From: Mycolicibacterium anyangense
Lineage (GTDB): Bacteria; Actinomycetota; Actinomycetes; Mycobacteriales; Mycobacteriaceae
Length of the DNA: 64,000 nt
Assembly (NCBI RefSeq): GCF_010731855.1
Contig: NZ_AP022620.1
Coordinates: forward strand, 3,968,001 to 4,032,000
Direction: 5' to 3'
In this document: one piece after another, positions 17,425 through 26,571 of the stretch
How the letters are laid out: every line of letters starts with the position of its first letter
How positions within the stretch are numbered: position 1 is the stretch's first letter
Translations under genes and position numbers: made by a program
The notes under the pieces: model-generated
The model's input: the letters and a program-made list of their open reading frames with translations, nothing else
Database searches by the model: none
Told to the model about the DNA's origin: nothing

Positions 17425-18084
17425 TTAACGCTGCTGATCGACTGTCATCCACAGCAGCACGTCGAGGATCCGCAGATTCGACACCGCAGCAGGCATATTC
17501 GGCACACCGCTGCGGATCTGCGTCAACCACGTCCATATCGCTCGGTCGTCGGCGGCGAGCACCGCTTGGAACTGTCGCCAATAGTCCACGGTGTCCAGGC
17601 CGGTGGCCTGCTCAACGAAGCTGTCCCCGATGGGGATGAGCCGTGGACGTTTGGCAGCGATGAGCTTGCTGGTCCGGGTTCTTCCCATACCGTCGTTACC
17701 TCGGCGCAGCACCTGCCACAACCGGCTGCCAGGCCCACCGGCCACAAGGTCGTCGGGGTCGATGTCGATGATGTCGACGTCCACCGGGATGTCCTGCAGC
17801 AGAGCGGTGATGTCGCAGGCGTCGCGACCCAACAGGCGGATCGCCGCCTGGGCAGGGATATCGACGCTAAGCATCGAGGCTGCGGTGAAGTCCGCTGGCC
17901 CAATCGAATACGGATCACTGTTCAGCGCGGCCATTGCCTCGAACTGCGATCCTGAATAGGCCGGTCGTCCGGCAGCGGTGACGGCGTAGTAGCGCCTCAA
18001 CAGTTCGACAGCCTCGTCGGTACGGCGCTGGACAACCACTTCGGGCCACCGATGACGCCACTGTGTGTATTCGAACTCTGCCAT
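17425..18084 (-). CDS. DUF6308-family protein
   Basis: 219 residues from the ATG at 18084, preceded by AGGGAGAG at good spacing; an in-frame ATG at 18141 would add 19 residues. YSIGPADFTAASMLSVDIPAQ is the block I associate with DUF6308 proteins, small actinobacterial proteins often found in accessory regions. LRRGNDGMGRTRTSKLIAAKRPRLIPIGDS is the second conserved part. Function unknown; no active-site pattern is visible. It is a single gene between the mobile module and a VOC pseudogene. Confidence 0.7.
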   Translation of the reverse strand: MAEFEYTQWRHRWPEVVVQRRTDEAVELLRRYYAVTAAGRPAYSGSQFEAMAALNSDPYSIGPADFTAASMLSVDIPAQAAIRLLGRDACDITALLQDIPVDVDIIDIDPDDLVAGGPGSRLWQVLRRGNDGMGRTRTSKLIAAKRPRLIPIGDSFVEQATGLDTVDYWRQFQAVLAADDRAIWTWLTQIRSGVPNMPAAVSNLRILDVLLWMTVDQQR

Positions 18085-18156
18085 TCTGGCTCTCCCTGCA
18101 GGCGACGCTCCGGTGGGTAGGTAACCACGGCGGGCCGACATTGTCGGGTCGTTACG

Positions 18157-18481
18157 TCAGCGGCGCTGCGTCAAGGTGATCTTGTTGCCCTCGGGGTCCG
18201 AGGTGCGCACGAAGTTTGGCAGGTCGCAGGTCCACGACGCTCCGGCGGCGTCAAGCCGCGGCCGGAATATCCTCGACCACGAAGCCGAGTTGCACAGAGC
18301 TTACCGGGCGGCGCGCGGTCGCCGGCCACAGCTGCAGCCCCAGTTCGCCGTCGTAGTGGCGCGGATGTTCCGGTTCCTCGATGCAGAACAACGCCAATCC
18401 GATCGCTTCATAAAAGCGCGCGGTCGCATCGACGTCGCTGACGAACAGCGTCAGTTCACGAAGATCAACGGCCACGGGCAA
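18157..18481 (-). pseudogene. frameshifted VOC (glyoxalase-fold) gene
   Basis: The frame from 18481 reads MPVAVDLRELTLFVSDVDAT, then QLGFVVEDIPAAA and stops at 18251. The rest of the fold, DAAGASWTCDLPNFVRTSDP followed by EGNKITLTQ, is found one frame over and ends at 18157. A one-base change near 18250 has split an otherwise complete single-domain VOC gene. A sequencing error could produce the same picture. Confidence 0.7.
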
Positions 18482-18519
18482 CGCTGAACCACTCGATCCA
18501 ATATCACTGGGGATTCACG

Positions 18520-18732
18520 TCAAGGTTCGGCTATCTGCCGACGTCGGTCGAGCACAGCTGCCAATCGCTGGTTCAGGAAATCTTGGGCTGCTGATCCGTG
18601 TACCTGGTGGGCGGTCGCAGCCACTTCGCCGACTGATGCCAGCGCCACCGCTTTCCAACGTCCAGCAGTGTCTGTCTCGTCGACGACAGCGACGAACACC
18701 AACTGCCGCGCGGCGATCCAGTCATCACCCAT
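18520..18732 (-). CDS. hypothetical protein
   Basis: About 70 residues from ATG 18732, which follows GAAAGGGG; in-frame starts at 18759 and 18846 are possible. The sequence begins MGDDWIAARQLVFVAVVDET and ends RLAAVLDRRRQIAEP. No family recognised. It follows the 57-residue gene at 18797-18970 by 64 bases and may be its operon partner. Confidence 0.45.
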   Translation of the reverse strand: MGDDWIAARQLVFVAVVDETDTAGRWKAVALASVGEVAATAHQVHGSAAQDFLNQRLAAVLDRRRQIAEP

Positions 18733-18796
18733 CCGCGCCCCTTTCCCAAGTGCCCGCATCGGGACCGTACTGGCCAGGACCGACAGCTCTACGAGC

Positions 18797-18970
18797 TCAA
18801 CGCTGCCCCGGTTGCTGTCTGGCGAGATATGCCTTAACGGCCGCACTCCGACGATGGTCAGCCGGGACCACCCTGCCTGCCAGCTTGGCCGAGGCTTTCG
18901 TGGCGCGGCGACCAGCGTTCCTGAGGGCCTCGCCCGACACGACCACCTTCTTCAGTTTTCGTTGTGCCAC
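18797..18970 (-). CDS. small basic hypothetical protein
   Basis: 57 residues from GTG 18970, with GGAGGTG five to six bases upstream, which is the best ribosome site nearby. It starts VAQRKLKKVVVSGEALRNAG and is rich in Lys and Arg with an amphipathic central stretch (RRATKASAKLAGR). The codon pattern and ribosome site suggest a real gene. Function unknown; possibly nucleic-acid binding. Followed by 18520-18732. Confidence 0.5.
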   Translation of the reverse strand: MAQRKLKKVVVSGEALRNAGRRATKASAKLAGRVVPADHRRSAAVKAYLARQQPGQR

Positions 18971-19063
18971 AACACACCTCCGTGAGGCACTAGGGAGAGC
19001 AGACGGTACCGCTGGCGAACGAGTTCCGCTGTCCGACGGCTCACGTCAAGGACTCGTTGCGAG

Positions 19064-19495
19064 TCAATCACTGAGTACCGCAATAGATTGCGGCTCACCG
19101 GCGATGCGTCTGACCGTCTCCCGCTGCTCTTCGGTCAGCATGTCCTCGGTATAGCCGTCTATCGCGAGAGCCCACCAAACCGTTCCGACGTTGGGGCAAT
19201 TCGGGCAACAGCGGGGGCCAACGACCCCGAACTGGCCCATCCGCGGCGGATAGTCCCATCCGAGGTTGAATGCATCTCCCGGGGTCAGGATTTTCTCGAC
19301 CCCGCACACTTCGCAGATGTGCCGCCACTGCGGCTCGGTGTCACTCACACACGTCAGTCTCACCCGCAGGGGTGACACGTGAGAGGCAGCGGCGGCAGCC
19401 CACCTGCTGTTCACGATCTGGGCTCGCGGCACGATCTGAAGCCAGCGACGTATCTCCGACTCACCCAACGGGAGATACAGAATCCGCTTGCGCAT
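19064..19495 (-). CDS. hypothetical protein with CxxC pairs
   Basis: About 143 residues from ATG 19495 (an in-frame ATG at 19546 adds 17). The centre has HICEVCGVEKIL and, about 30 residues on, GPRCCPNCPNVGTVWW: two CxxC-type pairs that could bind zinc. The end, YTEDMLTEEQRETVRRIAGE, is helical and charged. No family recognised. It is isolated, about 90 bases upstream of the small basic gene. Confidence 0.5.
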   Translation of the reverse strand: MRKRILYLPLGESEIRRWLQIVPRAQIVNSRWAAAAASHVSPLRVRLTCVSDTEPQWRHICEVCGVEKILTPGDAFNLGWDYPPRMGQFGVVGPRCCPNCPNVGTVWWALAIDGYTEDMLTEEQRETVRRIAGEPQSIAVLSD

Positions 19496-19628
19496 CGAGA
19501 TGATCGATCCCCGTCGGGTTACCGACGAGCGATAGTCACATAGCAACGACCGCTTCGCGTGGCCGGCGCCGCTACCCTTGGATGTCGGTTAGGGCAGTCA
19601 CGGGCCGAGGCAGAAGGCGGTGGATACG

Positions 19629-19787
19629 ATGGCGTCCGACAAGTTTCCGGCACCGCGGGAGTGGCGGACCTGGTGTGACATATCCGAAGTATTCGACGGG
19701 CCAGATGATCTTGATTGGATCGTGGACCAGGACCGCGTTGAGCACGACGTCCGCGACCCAGATAGCGATCATCGAAGCGGCGCTTGA
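19629..19787 (+). CDS. possible small acidic protein
   Basis: 52 residues beginning MASDKFPAPREWRTWCDISE, strongly acidic in the second half (D/E-rich up to the stop). AGAAGG lies about ten bases before the ATG. The composition is unlike the arginine/proline-rich shadow frames around it, which is the main argument for it. The rest of the gap 19496-20032 shows no gene. Could equally be a remnant. Confidence 0.35.
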   Translation: MASDKFPAPREWRTWCDISEVFDGPDDLDWIVDQDRVEHDVRDPDSDHRSGA

Positions 19788-20032
19788 TTGTGTTCAGTGC
19801 GAAGTTCGTGTCACGGCCTTTGGTCAGCCCGTTGCGTTGATGTCGGCCATTCCTGCGCACGTGAAGCGGAGCTTCACGAACATCGGCCAGCAGTAAGTAG
19901 ATTTCCAGGGGCTGGAAGGTAACCATGCCGACTTCGGGGGTTAGGTCGGTCTTCCTGGTTCAAAGGGTCAGACGGTTAGTTTCAGTAAGCTTCGCGGCGC
20001 CTTCCACGCACCCGCGTGGATCACGACCCTCT

Positions 20033-22651
20033 TTAGGCTAGCGCAGCCAGCATCATCGCGATGTTCACGCCAATTGAGTTAGCCAGTTGTGCAACGCTTT
20101 CAGGCATTTTCTCCGGGCTCTTACCTCGCGGATAGCTACTCCCTGCCGGTAGTCCCTCCGCGAGCATTGTCGTTGGAGTGCTTAGCGGCGATGGCCGCCG
20201 GAAGATCCTCCAAATCTGCGAGCGTGTTTCGGCGAGCAGGAGGGTGTTGTTGTGACACAGCAGGACACAGCTGCCCCGGGCACCCCGGGCTACGACGGCG
20301 TAGGTTTTCTGGTGACGCTCGACGAGTGTGGCGATCCGGGCCGCGAAACGCCTCGGGACTAGGTTCCCGCAATCGGCAACCCATGCCGCATTGATCAAGT
20401 CCACGGCGATCCCTTCAGCCTCGAAGGCGGCGAGAAGTTCGGCGTAGGGGTCTTCCCGGGACGCCTTTGCCAGCGAGATGACCCTCTCCACGTCCTGCCA
20501 ATCTGCGACACGGCTGAAGCACTGCGCTGGCTGATACAGGTAATGCTCGATGAGTTCTGGGTCGGCGTCGGCGGCATGGTCACCGATCGCTGTCCACGCT
20601 CGCTGCAGAACGATGTCGCGTGGCCGTCCTCCGTGCAGCGTGGCGTCCTGAGCGAGTAGCGCCAAACCTACGGCGATGAGGGCGCTGACGTATGGCTCGA
20701 CCCTGTCTGGCAGGTCATCCGCTGCCGTCGGTGGCGTCGTGATCAGGACGTCGGCGAGTTGGTCGGCCCACTCTTCGTCGTCCGGCCCCCACACTCCTGC
20801 GGCGAGCATGTCGAGGTGCAGTTGCGATACCAGCATGCGAAGTTCGACGGCGGGCGCCGGATTAGCGGTGACCCCTCGGCGTAACCGTGACGCCCAAGCC
20901 CGCATCCGTCGGCGTTGTTCGGCGGGGATGTCCGGCGGGGGGCGACGATCCGAGAGGTCGTCGGCGGCCTCGTTCTCGCCTTCGCGCTCGTCGTCGGGAG
21001 GTTCCTCGGCGTCCAGGGAGACCGTGGAGTCGACAGCCCAGGTCGAGTCGGAGGTACGGGTAGTGGCCAGGGCTGCGGGAAACAGTCCTGTTGTCAGTGC
21101 CGGTCCCAGCGCTGCCTCAACATCGTTGAGCCAGGCCCCCCATCGGTCATTGTCGTCCACGGCGACGTCGCGCGGGGTCGTGACGCCCGAGGGTGCCGCA
21201 GCTCGGTGGGCAGCATTGGCCTGCAACAACTTCAGGAGGTCGTTCTCAAACCGGGCTCGCAGCTCATCATCGGCGAAGACCGTCGTGTAGTCGCGTGTGA
21301 GCCGGGGTGTCGAAGCCTGGCCCGTTCGCGGCAGGCACGCTGCGGTGTCTGTCAGGAACACCACTGAACTGGTTATTGTCTGATCGCCGATCGTGGCGGT
21401 CGCTCGAACAGCGGCTCCCGCCGATTCTGGTGCCAGAAACTCTGCAACGAGGGCGCCCCGGCGGTCCTCAGTTATTTCGAGTGTGTGGTACGAACGCCAC
21501 TGTCCGGGTGCGGCTGTCGACGCCATCTCAATCGTGATTCGCGCGGCGTTGCGGCAGATCATTTCGACGGAGATGCCACCGTCGCTGGCCCGTGCTCCGA
21601 GCAACGTCACGACTGCGGTCGCGCGGTTGTCGATGGGCGAAATGGTATGGCGCAGCCGAATTTCAGATTCCTCCACCGCGACCCCCTGGGGCAGCAGCGA
21701 ATCGGTGACCGGACTAACAGCGGCGAGTTCGCAGTTCCCGCCGTCGCGGGTGGCGATCAGTAGCGCGACCCGACTGAGGTTCGGGCTGCCCACCATGGCG
21801 CTGAGCGCATCGCCTGTCCACCACTCGACGAGCTTTCCGTGACTGAGGCGCCTACCTTGCTCAGACAGCCAGCGGAATTCGACCTGATTAACGCCGCGTG
21901 CGGCTGCGGCCACCTTGCCGCCGTCGTAGCTGCTGAGTCCAGGTTGCAGCGCCACCGTCAGCGACTTGGGTTTCAGTCGAGAGACCAGGGCGGCGAGAGC
22001 CGCGGCATCGGGGTCGAGGAACGGGGCGCTGACACCCAACGCATCCACCGCCAGATCAGGCAGTTGGTCGAGAATCGGGCGGTCGAGATTGCCAAGAATC
22101 CGCACCGCCGAGTTCTCGACTGTCTGTGGGCGGACCATGTCCGCGATCTGAGTGACGACGGCAGCGATCCAGCTCGGCATGTGTACGGCCGGATGGTCGG
22201 CAAGTTCCTTCAGCCAGTCGGCGAGGTCAACGAATGCTGCCGGACCGTGTGATCGGCTCCCGCGCAACACAATCCAGAGTTCGTCGTTGTGGCCCCACCC
22301 GGCGGTCGTCGGATTACCCGAGCCAATCGCCACCCACACGTCGTTCTCACCGACGAGGACTGCGAGCTTCGGGTGGAACGCGCCGGTACAAACTGCGTGT
22401 GCGTGCTGATAAGCGCGGCCGGCACGCCGCACGTCGACAGGGTCGTGAACGGCGTGATGAGCATCGCTGAGAATCGTCACCCGTGCGCCCATGCCACGAG
22501 CCAACGCAACCGCCCGCTGCTCGACAAACAACAGATCCAGGGTGTAGCCGGTGAGCAACACTTCGCGCAGTCCGGCGCCGTCCGCACGGTCGTGCCACTG
22601 CTGAAGCAGTGTCAACGGTGAGCAGAAGTCGAACTGCACCCGCTCGCTCAC
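20033..22651 (-). CDS. PLD-superfamily protein (nuclease-like), large
   Basis: 872 residues. Two HKD half-sites are visible: HPKLAVLV...AIGSGNPTTAG (H93, K95, S111, N113) and SHGKLVEWW...MVGSPNLSR (H271, K273, S289, N291), the arrangement of a two-lobe phospholipase-D-fold nuclease. The remaining ~550 residues are unfamiliar: an Ig-like beta stretch near 330-440, an acidic, low-complexity linker (DEEPPDDEREGENEAADDLS), and a helical C-terminus ending in hydrophobic residues. It overlaps the upstream gene by four bases (ATGA), so the two are one unit. PLD-fold proteins serve in several defence systems (for example DrmC of DISARM), but the helicase and DUF1998 partners of DISARM are missing here. 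Confidence 0.75.
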   Translation of the reverse strand: MSERVQFDFCSPLTLLQQWHDRADGAGLREVLLTGYTLDLLFVEQRAVALARGMGARVTILSDAHHAVHDPVDVRRAGRAYQHAHAVCTGAFHPKLAVLVGENDVWVAIGSGNPTTAGWGHNDELWIVLRGSRSHGPAAFVDLADWLKELADHPAVHMPSWIAAVVTQIADMVRPQTVENSAVRILGNLDRPILDQLPDLAVDALGVSAPFLDPDAAALAALVSRLKPKSLTVALQPGLSSYDGGKVAAAARGVNQVEFRWLSEQGRRLSHGKLVEWWTGDALSAMVGSPNLSRVALLIATRDGGNCELAAVSPVTDSLLPQGVAVEESEIRLRHTISPIDNRATAVVTLLGARASDGGISVEMICRNAARITIEMASTAAPGQWRSYHTLEITEDRRGALVAEFLAPESAGAAVRATATIGDQTITSSVVFLTDTAACLPRTGQASTPRLTRDYTTVFADDELRARFENDLLKLLQANAAHRAAAPSGVTTPRDVAVDDNDRWGAWLNDVEAALGPALTTGLFPAALATTRTSDSTWAVDSTVSLDAEEPPDDEREGENEAADDLSDRRPPPDIPAEQRRRMRAWASRLRRGVTANPAPAVELRMLVSQLHLDMLAAGVWGPDDEEWADQLADVLITTPPTAADDLPDRVEPYVSALIAVGLALLAQDATLHGGRPRDIVLQRAWTAIGDHAADADPELIEHYLYQPAQCFSRVADWQDVERVISLAKASREDPYAELLAAFEAEGIAVDLINAAWVADCGNLVPRRFAARIATLVERHQKTYAVVARGARGSCVLLCHNNTLLLAETRSQIWRIFRRPSPLSTPTTMLAEGLPAGSSYPRGKSPEKMPESVAQLANSIGVNIAMMLAALA

Positions 22652-24108
22652 GGCAGCCCCATCACGCTGCTACCCACTTCGGTAACGGCAAACCCATCGG
22701 CGTCCGAGGACAGCATGCCGAGCTGGTGAGCGATCCGGCCCAGGGATTCAGCTCGAAATCCGATGTTGTATGCGCCTTCGGTCCCCAGCGCGAAGTACCG
22801 CCCCTCTCGCTCACCGAGTTTCGTCGGGAGCACGATCCGACCGCCCGCAGTGACCTCGAGCTTGCTCAGCGCAATGCGATGCGACTGCGCGAGCATGTCG
22901 TCAACGATCAGCGATGCGAAGTCCCGCACCGTTTCGTGTGATGCCTCGGACGCGCGAGAACCCACCCATAGTGGGTCGAGGTATGCCCGCCGCGGCGCTT
23001 GCCGTCCACCGCGGAAGGCCGCCAACGCCTCCCCTTCGAGTTCACCCAAGCGGCGAGCGCCCAACAGCAACGTGGCGAGCGCTGTTTCAAGCTCTCCGCG
23101 GTCGGCTAAGTCGTCCTCGGCCGGGAGCGGGTGGCCGGCAGCATCCACGGTCGGCGGAAGATCTGCCAGGAACGCGCCCAGCTGCCCTTCTGGCATCTGT
23201 TCACGTACCCAGTCGTGAAGTTGGTTTCGTTGCACGGGCTCTGGTGCCTCACGCACCTCATCGACCAGCCGTGCCCACCACAGTCGCCAGGCGCCCACGA
23301 ACCGGTGCCGCAGCAGCAGTCCCCGCCATGCCGCAGCCCGGGCACTCTCCTGTTGGAAGATGACGTCTGTGGACAGCTGCTCACCGTAGGCGATGCCATC
23401 ATAGGCAATTCGACGCCAATCGCTTTGTCCAGGCCGCAAGTGCACAGCGCGGCAGAAGATCCGCAGTGTCGCGCGGCGAGTTTGGTCATCGCCTGTCCAC
23501 TCGGCTGCTCCACTAGCGGTCATGACCTCGCGCAGCGGGGCTACATACGGTGCGGATGGCCCGCCGTGCACGATAGGAAGGATTTCCGAAAGATCGTCAT
23601 TGGTAACGGGACGGGTCGCGATGATCTCTGTGAGCGGAGCGAACATGTCCAAGACTGCGTCCGGACAACGACGCCGACCCACCCGCAGCGCATTCTTGTC
23701 CGTAGTCACGAGACCGACGGTGCTAGCCGGCCCTTTGTACTGCGACCAGAAGCCTGACGCTCGATCCGAGTATGTTTGCACACCGACTTCACTCAGCCGG
23801 TCAGCCAGACCGTCGGCGAGGAGCTTCCGCACCGTGTCCGCGCCGTGTAAGTGGCCAGGCCCAGAGAGATCGCCGATCGTCGGGGAAATCAGCGACGCCC
23901 AGGCGAGGGCCGACTCCGCACGTCGAATCAAAGTTCGGCAACCGGCGGCGTCGGAGTCGTGCGCAGAAGCAAAATCAGCAAGCGCCCAGTACAACGCAAA
24001 GTGCAAAGCGCTATCGCTCAGCGTGGAGATACCGGGCACCAGCACACCGACCATGCGCAGCACGGGCGCTTCGACGGCCAATGGGTAGCGGCTCGTTCGC
24101 TTGCTCAT
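22648..24108 (-). CDS. unknown protein paired with the PLD-like protein (weak DUF6361-like N-terminus)
   Basis: 486 residues. The N-terminus LVPGISTLSDSALHFALYWA recalls the pattern of DUF6361 proteins (LFPGTST-x-T-x-ARYFLF), a family I remember seeing next to PLD-like genes, but the match is short and may be chance. The middle is helical with many Arg/Glu (RAAAWRGLLLRHRF, LRRLGELEGEALAAF-like) and no nuclease or ATPase motif is seen. It is the first gene of a two-gene operon whose second gene starts inside its stop codon. A role as regulator or specificity partner of the PLD protein is inferred from the pairing alone. Confidence 0.6.
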   Translation of the reverse strand: MSKRTSRYPLAVEAPVLRMVGVLVPGISTLSDSALHFALYWALADFASAHDSDAAGCRTLIRRAESALAWASLISPTIGDLSGPGHLHGADTVRKLLADGLADRLSEVGVQTYSDRASGFWSQYKGPASTVGLVTTDKNALRVGRRRCPDAVLDMFAPLTEIIATRPVTNDDLSEILPIVHGGPSAPYVAPLREVMTASGAAEWTGDDQTRRATLRIFCRAVHLRPGQSDWRRIAYDGIAYGEQLSTDVIFQQESARAAAWRGLLLRHRFVGAWRLWWARLVDEVREAPEPVQRNQLHDWVREQMPEGQLGAFLADLPPTVDAAGHPLPAEDDLADRGELETALATLLLGARRLGELEGEALAAFRGGRQAPRRAYLDPLWVGSRASEASHETVRDFASLIVDDMLAQSHRIALSKLEVTAGGRIVLPTKLGEREGRYFALGTEGAYNIGFRAESLGRIAHQLGMLSSDADGFAVTEVGSSVMGLP

Positions 24109-24536
24109 CCCGGGCGCCGACCACGCCGGCCCTTCGGTCGATAGCCCGGATGCTGTTTCGCCGTTCAGCGGTCACCCCCAACAAGCTATGAACCATAGCC
24201 CCCTCTGCAGGCCCACCAATCCCAATTAGGGCGGAAGGTTGAGCAATTGGCGAGACCACCTGACGAATGTCCAGGATTTCTGAAACTGGCCTACGGCGAA
24301 GTAGACGGCCCGCACGGACCAGATTGATAGAACGACCCCTAGACGTCATAGACCCCGGCCGGCAGTGACGATGTGCGTTGGAGGTGAAACCGTTCCCAAA
24401 CATTTCGACCTTGACGAAGGCCACCACGAGAACTCGTCGACGAATCAGCTAGAGCTCAGCTGGCCTTCATCCCGCATTACTCATCCGGCGAGTCCGGCCC
24501 ACATACGTGAAACCATCCGGCAAGGCCATTTTTCCA
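24109..24536. other. intergenic region between HEPN gene and PLD operon
   Basis: No supported gene. It should contain the promoter of the minus-strand operon 24108-20033; the part near 24420-24530 is lower in GC than the operon, like the HEPN/DUF262 pair beside it. Confidence 0.4.
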
Positions 24537-25184
24537 CTACTGCTGTCTCATGAACGTATTCATGGCGGCCGCGTTAGACACCTGTGTACGGACATCCCGC
24601 AGAATCACCTCGACCACATCGCGCATGACAATCCAGTCAGTGAGAGTCACCAATTGGCCTCGCCCGTGGGCGATTTCATTTCTCCACCCAAGCAACCGTT
24701 CATCGATGAGCATTTCATGGGCTCGATGACGAGAAGCATCACAACCAAGTGAATGCATGATAGACGCAAACAACTCGAATTTCAGATTCGCGTTGGTTCG
24801 TATTGTAGTGGTCTCATACGGCACGGCTATTGTTTCATCAGCTCGATCCCATAGCGTTCGTACCAGGTCAGTATGACTTTCACTAGACTTCTGTTGCGAA
24901 AGGGTAGTGATCACGTTGCGCAGGGCAACCGCTGCCACTTCTGGTCGTAGTTGACCCAGCTTCAGCCGCTTTCTTGAAATATATTCAAGGTATCCTGAGC
25001 CAGCTGTTTTTACGTATCCCTCCCAGTGCGCGTAGACGAGCGCCAGGCCAGCCCGCATCAGCGCACTCAATTCATGTTCACGAGCCTTTTCTGCCATTTT
25101 TTCGAAAACAAACATCTCCTGCACACGCCATTTGAGATCGGCGGTCAGTGTAGCTTCCAGTTCCTCTAACGTGCGGATCGCCAC
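24537..25184 (-). CDS. HEPN-domain RNase-like protein (MAE_28990/MAE_18760 type)
   Basis: 215 residues, all helical in character. LALVYAHWEGYVK near residue 48 is the hallmark of the MAE_28990/MAE_18760 HEPN subgroup, and WRNEIAHGRG provides the Rx4-6H catalytic motif (R168, H173). Such proteins are metal-independent RNases used as toxins or abortive-infection effectors. The gene starts three bases after the stop of the DUF262 gene, a pairing already noted in comparative studies of HEPN proteins. Both genes are richer in AT than their neighbours, a sign of separate acquisition. Confidence 0.8.
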   Translation of the reverse strand: MAIRTLEELEATLTADLKWRVQEMFVFEKMAEKAREHELSALMRAGLALVYAHWEGYVKTAGSGYLEYISRKRLKLGQLRPEVAAVALRNVITTLSQQKSSESHTDLVRTLWDRADETIAVPYETTTIRTNANLKFELFASIMHSLGCDASRHRAHEMLIDERLLGWRNEIAHGRGQLVTLTDWIVMRDVVEVILRDVRTQVSNAAAMNTFMRQQ

Positions 25185-25187
25185 TCG

Positions 25188-26285
25188 CTAATCCAATGCA
25201 AAGATTCGCTTACCGATGCTAGGCATTCGTGGAGCGCGCGTCGTCGCACGGACACCGCCGCCCGAATACTTTAGAAATTCATCGTCCGTCCATAGAGCTG
25301 CCATCGCGTAAATCAGCTTCGCTGAACGCTCGTCGTCGCTGAGAGCTAGCCAGTCGGCGACTCGACTTGCTATACCGGCGCTCGCAGCCTCGAAAGCCGA
25401 GACACTAAACCCGCCGATCGTGCGTCCGCGTGCAGTATCAAACCTGCGGAACGTAGAAGACCCGATGGTACTAGCGACAGCGAACATATCTTCGGCGAGG
25501 CGCACCAAGTCGGCGGCGTCGTCGCCGCTTTCCGCTAGCTCTAGGACTTTGTCCGTCAGATAAGTATCAATATCAGCGAAGCTTGCGAGTTCTTCAGCGG
25601 TGCTTCGCTGGAACACGATGAACCTCACGATTAGTTCGAGGTCATACTGCTCGGCCTCTTGACGTTCTGTTAGCGAAAGTGCGTCTACAACTCGCTCATC
25701 TTTTCGGAGGCTTTGCAGCGCTGCGAACAGACTCGGGCTGGTCATAAGAAGAATGGCCGAACGAACTTCTTGTGGACTGGTCGCAACACCACCACTATTC
25801 AACCGATCGAAAAGCTCAAACTTGACCGCCGGGTCCGATTCCTTGAGGAGAATTCTGAAATCGAGCCGTGCTCGCTTGAACTGTATTTTTACTGCTTGTG
25901 GAAGATTGCTGTAGGTGACACCTTCGAGAGAGGGTATGTACTTAGTCCGCGTGAGCGTGCTTGGTTCTTCTACCTTTCCAGTGTCTTCATCGCGAAGATC
26001 GCCCGTGAATTTGAGAATAGTAGACAAACGCTGCAGGCCGTCGACAACTTCCCAGATCGCATCATCTGACTGTGAAACAAAGATAGGGGGGAGCGGTATA
26101 TCGAGCAGAAGAGACTCGATTAGACGTGACTGTTTCTCAATCGGCCAACGAAATATCCGCTGGAACTCAGGACGAATACGTATTTCCTTATCCTTATACA
26201 GGTTAAGCATCTCTCCTATAGACATTGCGTAGCCATCAGTTCGTATACTCTGCCGATTCTTGGCTATCTCTTCCTCAATCGCCAC
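25188..26285 (-). CDS. DUF262 (ParB/Srx-fold, GmrS-like) protein
   Basis: 365 residues. RPEFQRIFRWPIEKQSRLIE and LLLDIPLPPIFV are the classic DUF262 N-terminal blocks, and EVVDGLQRLSTI (D82-G-L-Q-R86) is its nucleotide-handling motif; FDRLNSGG follows. It lacks the C-terminal DUF1524 HNH domain found in the full-length GmrSD enzyme, so nuclease activity is expected to come from the HEPN partner just downstream. The likely role is sensing or NTP-dependent control of that RNase. Codon usage is clearly AT-richer than in the surrounding genes. Confidence 0.82.
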   Translation of the reverse strand: MAIEEEIAKNRQSIRTDGYAMSIGEMLNLYKDKEIRIRPEFQRIFRWPIEKQSRLIESLLLDIPLPPIFVSQSDDAIWEVVDGLQRLSTILKFTGDLRDEDTGKVEEPSTLTRTKYIPSLEGVTYSNLPQAVKIQFKRARLDFRILLKESDPAVKFELFDRLNSGGVATSPQEVRSAILLMTSPSLFAALQSLRKDERVVDALSLTERQEAEQYDLELIVRFIVFQRSTAEELASFADIDTYLTDKVLELAESGDDAADLVRLAEDMFAVASTIGSSTFRRFDTARGRTIGGFSVSAFEAASAGIASRVADWLALSDDERSAKLIYAMAALWTDDEFLKYSGGGVRATTRAPRMPSIGKRIFALD

Positions 26286-26571
26286 TCAAGTTCCTCCAAT
26301 TATTGATAGTGGGGACCATAGGTCCCTCCAAGTAAACGCTCGATCTTTCCGAGACCGCGTCTCATGGCAGCTTTCTACGATCATGGGTGTGTTCGTGAGG
26401 CCCAATGACCGAGCACCTACGGCTGCCCGACGCCTTCCTCCAAGGCTGTCCTCCAAACTCGAACGTTGTCCGGCACTCTTCGCGGATGGCGGCTCCCCGC
26501 AAACGGCCAGCGGCAACTCCCATCGGCCAAGCCGTGGAAGAGTTGCAGCAGCGCGGTTACGGTCCTATACC

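Noticed and set aside
19519..19926. 135-codon minus-strand frame and overlapping 66- and 104-codon frames
   Set aside because: None has a family pattern or ribosome site, and they overlap one another in several phases; at most one small acidic ORF on the plus strand is plausible there.
24541..24553. GCTGTCTCAT at the end of the HEPN gene, resembling the start of the dispersed element
   Set aside because: The match ends after ten bases and falls in the last codons of the gene; the AGAGA and GTGGAC blocks are absent.
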